From the NCBI GenBank assembly GCA_964465065.1, contig CAYXHZ010000011.1:9166-73165 (forward strand): 64,000 nucleotides of DNA, in the 5' to 3' direction. The position numbers and the translations under genes were made by a program. Origin of the DNA: CAYMND01 sp964465065 (GTDB lineage Bacteria > Acidobacteriota > Aminicenantia > UBA2199). Below, piece by piece: positions 59,798-64,000 of the stretch (the stretch's first letter is position 1; the number at the start of each line of letters is the position of its first letter). Below the pieces are notes generated by a model. The model worked only from the letters and a program-made list of their open reading frames with translations. It was not told the origin of the DNA and searched no databases.

Positions 59798-62191
59798 ATG
59801 ACTGAAGAAAAAAAAGACAACGATATGATAAGAACCGAACCGGAAGGACAACCGGTCGAACAAGTCGATATACCGGGTGAATTGCCGGTGCTGGTGTTGC
59901 GCGACATTGTGGTCTTTCCCTACATGATCGTGCCCCTGTACGTCGGCCGTACCAAGTCCAAGAAGGCGGTCGATCTGGCACTGACGACCAACCGCATGAT
60001 CCTGCTGCTGACCCAGAAGGATTCCAATCTGGAAGATCCCGGCGCCGACGAGATCTACATGGAAGGTACCGTCGGTCTGATCGTGCGTATGCTCAAGCTG
60101 CCCGACGGGCGTCTGCGGGTCCTGGTCCAAGGGGTCACCCGGGTGCGGGTTACGGCTCTGCAGGATGACGGTCAGATCATCAACGCCAAAATCGAAACCG
60201 TCGAGGATGTCGAGCCCGAGAAGGTGAGCCTCAAGCAGAAGGCCCTGATCAAGAATGTCCGCCTGCAGTTCGAGCAGATCGGCAAGCTGGGCAAGCAGAT
60301 CCCCAGTGAAATTTTCGTCATCGCCGAAAATATCGACGAGCCAGGCAAACTGGCCGACATCATCGCCTCCAACCTGGATCTGAAGATCGAGGATTCGCAC
60401 AAGATCCTGGCCGAAGTCAATTCGATTCGCCGTCTGGAGAAAGTCTACGAATACCTCAATTACGAGTTGGAGCTTCTCAACATCCAGAACCAGATCAATA
60501 TCAAGGCCCAGGGCGAGATGGACAAGAATCAGCGCGAGTACTTCCTGCGCCAGCAGCTCAAGGCCATCCAGAAGGAACTCGGCGAAGACAGCGAGAACGG
60601 GGAGGAGATCACTCAATACAAAGAGGCCCTGGCCAAGATCAAAATGCCCAAGGAAGCGGCCGACGAAACTGCCAAAAATATCGACCGGCTGAGCAAGATG
60701 CACCCCGAGTCGGCGGAAAGCACCGTGCTGCGCAACTATCTGGACTGGATGCTGGAATTGCCCTGGGATACGGCCTCCAAGGACAACCTCAACCTCAAAC
60801 GGGCCCAGACCATCCTCAACAAGGATCATTACGGGCTTGACAAGGTCAAGACCCGTATCCTGGAGTACCTGAGCGTCAAGAAGCTGACCAACAGCGCTCA
60901 GGGGCCGATTCTGTGTTTCGTCGGACCGCCCGGAGTCGGCAAGACCTCGCTGGGCCGCTCCATCGCCCGGGCCATGAACAAGAAGTTCGTGCGCATTTCT
61001 CTGGGCGGCGTGCGCGACGAGGCCGAGATCCGTGGTCACCGGCGCACCTACGTCGGCGCCCTGCCAGGCAAGATCATCCAGGAGCTCAAGAAGGCCGGCA
61101 CCAACAACCCCATCTTCATGATGGACGAGGTCGACAAGATCGGCGCCGATTACCGCGGCGACCCGTCGTCGGCCCTGCTGGAGGTGCTCGATCCCGAGCA
61201 GAACAACAGCTTTGTCGACCATTACCTGGGTGTGCCTTTCGACTTGTCCAAGGTCATGTTCATCACCACTGCCAACCTGCTGGAACCGATCCAGCCGGCC
61301 TTCCTGGACAGAATGGAGGTCATCCACATCCACGGTTACACCGAGGAGGAGAAGATCGAGATCTGCAAGCGGCACCTCTTGCCGCGCCAGATCAAGGCCA
61401 ACGGCCTGAGCGACAAGCACATCAGCTTCACCGCCAGCGCACTCAAGAGTCTGATCACCCTGTACACCCGCGAGGCCGGGGTACGCAACCTGGAGCGCGA
61501 GATCGGTTCCATATGCCGCAAGGTGGCGCACAAGGTGGCCATGGGCGAGAAGCATCAGGTCAAGCTGACCAGCAAGAATCTGGAGAAGTACGCCGGTCCG
61601 GCCAAGTTGTTCAAGGACCAGCTGCTCGAGGAGAACGAGGTCGGTGTGGCCACCGGACTGGCCTGGACGCCGTACGGCGGCGACATCCTGTTCATCGAGG
61701 TCAAGCTGATTCCGGGCAAGGGCAACCTGATCCTGACCGGATCTTTGGGCGAAGTCATGAAGGAATCGGCTACGGCCGCCCTCAGCTTCCTCAAGTCCAA
61801 GACCGATTCCCTGGGGGTCAGCGCCGAGGATTTCGAGAAGTTCAACGTGCACATCCATATTCCGGAGGGCGGTATCCCCAAGGACGGCCCATCGGCCGGC
61901 GTCACCCTGATCGCTGCCCTGTGTTCGGCCTTCTGCAAGGTGAAGGTCAAGCGGGATGTGGCCATGACCGGTGAAATGACCCTGCGCGGCAAGGTACTGC
62001 CGGTGGGTGGCATCAAGGAGAAGGTGCTGGCGGCCAAACGTGCCGGCATCAACACCGTGGTCCTGCCCGAAAAGAACAAGAAGGATATCAAGGAGATCAA
62101 CCAGGAATTCCTCAAGGGCATGCATTTCATCTTCGTCGACGACATCACCGACGCCGTCAACGCCGTCATGACCCAAAAGGTCTTCATATGA
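59798..62191 (+). CDS. lon: ATP-dependent protease Lon
   Basis: 797 residues. LAN substrate-binding domain (ELPVLVLRDIVVFPYMIVPL), AAA+ with Walker A GPPGVGKTS (about 376-384), Walker B MMDEVDKIG, and a C-terminal protease with Ser699 in KDGPSAGVT and Lys742 in IKEKVLAAKRAG, spaced 43 apart as in E. coli Lon. It degrades damaged and regulatory proteins in the cytoplasm. It overlaps thiL by 4 bases. Confidence 0.98.
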   Translation: MTEEKKDNDMIRTEPEGQPVEQVDIPGELPVLVLRDIVVFPYMIVPLYVGRTKSKKAVDLALTTNRMILLLTQKDSNLEDPGADEIYMEGTVGLIVRMLKLPDGRLRVLVQGVTRVRVTALQDDGQIINAKIETVEDVEPEKVSLKQKALIKNVRLQFEQIGKLGKQIPSEIFVIAENIDEPGKLADIIASNLDLKIEDSHKILAEVNSIRRLEKVYEYLNYELELLNIQNQINIKAQGEMDKNQREYFLRQQLKAIQKELGEDSENGEEITQYKEALAKIKMPKEAADETAKNIDRLSKMHPESAESTVLRNYLDWMLELPWDTASKDNLNLKRAQTILNKDHYGLDKVKTRILEYLSVKKLTNSAQGPILCFVGPPGVGKTSLGRSIARAMNKKFVRISLGGVRDEAEIRGHRRTYVGALPGKIIQELKKAGTNNPIFMMDEVDKIGADYRGDPSSALLEVLDPEQNNSFVDHYLGVPFDLSKVMFITTANLLEPIQPAFLDRMEVIHIHGYTEEEKIEICKRHLLPRQIKANGLSDKHISFTASALKSLITLYTREAGVRNLEREIGSICRKVAHKVAMGEKHQVKLTSKNLEKYAGPAKLFKDQLLEENEVGVATGLAWTPYGGDILFIEVKLIPGKGNLILTGSLGEVMKESATAALSFLKSKTDSLGVSAEDFEKFNVHIHIPEGGIPKDGPSAGVTLIAALCSAFCKVKVKRDVAMTGEMTLRGKVLPVGGIKEKVLAAKRAGINTVVLPEKNKKDIKEINQEFLKGMHFIFVDDITDAVNAVMTQKVFI

Positions 62192-63144
62192 GGGAAGAGG
62201 ACTGGGTAGAGTCCCTGCGCGGGCGCTTTCCCTTCTCGTACGGAGTGGGTATCGGCGACGACGCGGCCGTCGTCCGCTCCGTTCCGGGCAATCGGCCCTG
62301 GGTGATCACCAGCGATCTGCTGGTCGAGGACGTGCACTTCCGTCTGGGCGAGCTGAGCCCGCAGCAGCTGGCGCTCAAGAGTCTGGCCGTCAACCTCAGC
62401 GACCTGGCGGCCATGGGGGCCAAGCCGCTGTTCTACACCTTGGCGCTGGTGCTGCCGCCGGATTGCATGGGCGCGTGGCTGCAACAGTTTTACGACGGCA
62501 TCCAGGAGGGCAACCGCCGCTGGCAGGTGGAACTGGCCGGGGGCGATTTTTCAGCCGGCGCCAAACTGACGGTGGCCGTCACCGCCGTCGGCGAGACCGA
62601 GCGGCCCGTCCTGCGCCGAGGGGCCCGGCCCGGAGATGTCGTGGCCGTCTGCGGCGTACTGGGCTGGTCCAAGCTGGGCCTGCACCAGCTGCAGGCCGGG
62701 CTGAGATCCGGCCCCTTCATCGACGCCCACATCCGAGTCGAACCTCGGCTCGCGGAAGGGCTGATCCTGGGGCGCTGCGCCACGGCCATGATGGATGTCT
62801 CCGATGGCCTGCTCAAGGACCTGGGGCGCCTGTGCGCCGCCTCGCAGGTCGGAGCCGAGATCGACGCCGACCGCTTGAACCTGGACGAGAGCTTCGTGAC
62901 CGCCTGCCAGTCCTGCCGCTTGTCCCCATTGGAAACGGCTCTGGGCGGTGGCGAGGATTACGCGCTGCTGTGTACGGTCCGGCCCGGCGATCTGGATACG
63001 CTCCATTCGGCCTTGCGTAATACGCCGCTTACGAAAATCGGCCGTATCGTCGCTGCCGACCGGGGGGTGAAGATTTTCGACAGGGGTCGGGAGCTGCGGG
63101 TCGAGCATGACGGCTTCGACCATTTCGCGGCGGCCAAGGCTTGA
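62188..63144 (+). CDS. thiL: thiamine-monophosphate kinase
   Basis: Makes thiamine pyrophosphate. 318 residues with VGIGDDAAVV, SDLLVEDVHFR, LAVNLSDLAAMGAKPLF, GGDFSAG, MDVSDGLLKDL and GGGEDYALL, the standard AIR-synthase-like motifs. Its stop codon lies inside the -35 box of the next gene. No other thiamine genes are nearby. Confidence 0.96.
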   Translation: MREEDWVESLRGRFPFSYGVGIGDDAAVVRSVPGNRPWVITSDLLVEDVHFRLGELSPQQLALKSLAVNLSDLAAMGAKPLFYTLALVLPPDCMGAWLQQFYDGIQEGNRRWQVELAGGDFSAGAKLTVAVTAVGETERPVLRRGARPGDVVAVCGVLGWSKLGLHQLQAGLRSGPFIDAHIRVEPRLAEGLILGRCATAMMDVSDGLLKDLGRLCAASQVGAEIDADRLNLDESFVTACQSCRLSPLETALGGGEDYALLCTVRPGDLDTLHSALRNTPLTKIGRIVAADRGVKIFDRGRELRVEHDGFDHFAAAKA

Positions 63145-63169
63145 CAGGCTCGAGGCAAGGTTTTATAGT
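63141..63169 (+). promoter_or_regulatory. consensus promoter overlapping the thiL stop, leaderless
   Basis: TTGACA (63141-63146, containing the thiL TGA), 17 bases, TATAGT (63164-63169), then only 6 bases to the ATG at 63176. Confidence 0.75.
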
Positions 63170-63175
63170 CAGACA

Positions 63176-63670
63176 ATGAAGCTGAGAATCACGGCTGCTT
63201 GCGGATTGCTGGCCCTGGCCTTCTGCCTGACCCAGTTCGCCCAGGAGGCGCCGCCGCTGCCCTACCTGTCGATCACGGCCAAAACCAACAAGAAATATTA
63301 CCAGCAGGGCGAAGAGGGCAAAATCCGTCTGCGCATCACCCCGCGCCCGGACATCAACATCTCGGTCTACCCCGATATGCTGATCCGCTTCAAAGCCAAC
63401 GCCAACCTGGTCTTTGCCAAAAATTTCTTCACCGCTTCCGAACTCGATTTCCTGACCGTCCAGGAGAAGGACAGCGATTACGTCTACTACAATCTGGACA
63501 AGGAGATCGTGCTCCCGTTCAAAGTCAGCGAGTCGGCATTGCTGGGACGGATGCTCATCGAAGGCGAGGTGGCCTTTTCGGCCATTTTCGTTGCCAACCA
63601 CTGGTGCCTCAAGACCTACGAGCCGTTTTCCATCGAGATCGTCTCCAGCTTCAAGCCCAAAAAACCCTGA
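63176..63670 (+). CDS. exported protein, possibly DsbD N-terminal-like
   Basis: 164 residues. Signal peptide about 1-22, then a beta-sandwich-like domain. GEVAFSAIFVANHWCLKTYEPFSIEI resembles the end of DsbD-alpha-type domains, which carry a Cys at a similar point; here a single Cys is left, so disulfide exchange is doubtful. The start is fixed by the promoter only 6 bases upstream and by the signal peptide. Confidence 0.75.
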   Translation: MKLRITAACGLLALAFCLTQFAQEAPPLPYLSITAKTNKKYYQQGEEGKIRLRITPRPDINISVYPDMLIRFKANANLVFAKNFFTASELDFLTVQEKDSDYVYYNLDKEIVLPFKVSESALLGRMLIEGEVAFSAIFVANHWCLKTYEPFSIEIVSSFKPKKP

Positions 63671-63690
63671 AGCGCCGATAGTCCGCGCGA

Positions 63691-63719
63691 TTGACAGTCA
63701 ACAGGCTTTTTGCTATGAT
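63691..63719 (+). promoter_or_regulatory. sigma-70 promoter of the last gene
   Basis: TTGACA (63691-63696), 17 bases, TATGAT (63714-63719) with TG one base upstream. The leader is about 75 bases and ends with AGAGGA before the ATG. Confidence 0.75.
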
Positions 63720-63801
63720 TTTCGCGTCTTTGGGCGGCTGGCAAGGTTCTCGACACATGGTTCCGGTCTCCCGAGGAACGGCTGAACAACAGAGGATCAT
63801 C

Positions 63802-64000
63802 ATGAGAAATTTATTCCATCTTTCCCTTTGGATCTGTGTAGTGATGGCAGTCTGCCTGTTGTCGCCGCCATCCACACTGACAGCCGCAGATCGGGACCCG
63901 TTCCGGATCGACTGCCACGAATCGGGCAGCTCGATCTACTATCTGTCCGAAACCGGCGCCGCCCTCTGTCTGACCGACAACATGCCCGGCTGGCACCTCG
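63802..64000 (+). CDS. exported protein, cut by window end
   Basis: The first 66 codons of a gene continuing past the window. Residues 1-30 form a signal peptide (LSLWICVVMAVCLLSPP, cleavage near TAADRD). The visible mature part (FRIDCHESGSSIYYLSETGA) is not recognised. AGAGGA lies 8 bases before the ATG. Confidence 0.75.
   Translation, partial: MRNLFHLSLWICVVMAVCLLSPPSTLTAADRDPFRIDCHESGSSIYYLSETGAALCLTDNMPGWHL

Noticed and set aside
59756..62176. 806-codon open frame on the minus strand opposite lon
   Set aside because: It lies wholly within the unmistakable lon gene; its composition is the antisense of lon and no family motif is seen. GC-rich codon use creates such long antisense frames.
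59374..62191. CIRCE or other heat-shock operator before hsp20-lon
   Set aside because: No TTAGCACTC/GAGTGCTAA repeat was seen; both genes sit inside an operon without intergenic space.
1..64000. tRNA, rRNA, CRISPR, insertion sequence, prophage or attachment site
   Set aside because: The intergenic gaps are short and none holds a cloverleaf, regularly spaced repeats, transposase or integrase sequence.

Overview
The window is a gene-dense piece of chromosome from a diderm (Gram-negative) bacterium with moderately high G+C. It carries lipopolysaccharide-export (LptB), type IV pilus (PilM-Q, PilD) and outer-membrane barrel genes. Pyruvate phosphate dikinase, formate-tetrahydrofolate ligase and several sigma-54-type activators fit an anaerobic or fermentative lineage such as Acidobacteriota or a deltaproteobacterial-grade group; the phylum cannot be settled from the sequence alone. 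No rRNA, tRNA, CRISPR array, insertion sequence or phage was found. Almost every gene is a core or envelope gene, and most neighbours overlap by 4 to 30 bases.

Layout. 1-2.1 kb: start-proximal part of dnaG and a small outer-membrane barrel (minus strand). 2.2-4.7 kb: recD2 and a small unknown gene. 4.7-16.2 kb: an eight-gene minus-strand run (HDOD/GAF/histidine kinase/receiver hybrid, ppdK, purine permease, ABC exporter pair, TPR protein, prepilin peptidase, sensor kinase). 16.4-18.9 kb: lptB and fhs. 19.0-23.0 kb: the ribosome-linked operon rplU-rpmA-obg-nadD-rsfS, then a degenerate sigma-54 activator and rlmH. 23.5-31.0 kb: pilMNOPQ plus two lipoproteins, a TPR protein and a roadblock-like protein. 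31.0-33.8 kb: def-fmt-rsmB. 33.8-40.3 kb: a second sigma-54-type regulator, an orphan pseudopilin, mutL, a lysine-ketoglutarate-reductase-like protein, a YraN nuclease-fold protein and galT. 40.4-57.7 kb: an envelope-glycan region with psd, GT2 enzymes, large polytopic GT-C type proteins, a GMC oxidoreductase with a small partner, two SDR enzymes, DUF2304, a methyltransferase and a hexapeptide acyltransferase. Inside this region lies a protein that appears to join a periplasmic adaptor to an outer-membrane beta-barrel. 57.9-64 kb: a UPF0104 membrane protein, nrdR, hsp20, lon, thiL and two exported proteins, the last cut by the window end.

Two things stand out. First, several transcription-unit heads have a good sigma-70 promoter whose -10 box ends only 6-9 bases before the start codon and have no Shine-Dalgarno, so they look leaderless; other units have normal leaders and strong ribosome sites. 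Second, the gene at 50031-51833 has an architecture I do not recognise from described systems: an HlyD/RND-type adaptor, a Lys/Pro/Glu-rich periplasm-spanning linker and a C-terminal barrel ending in Phe.
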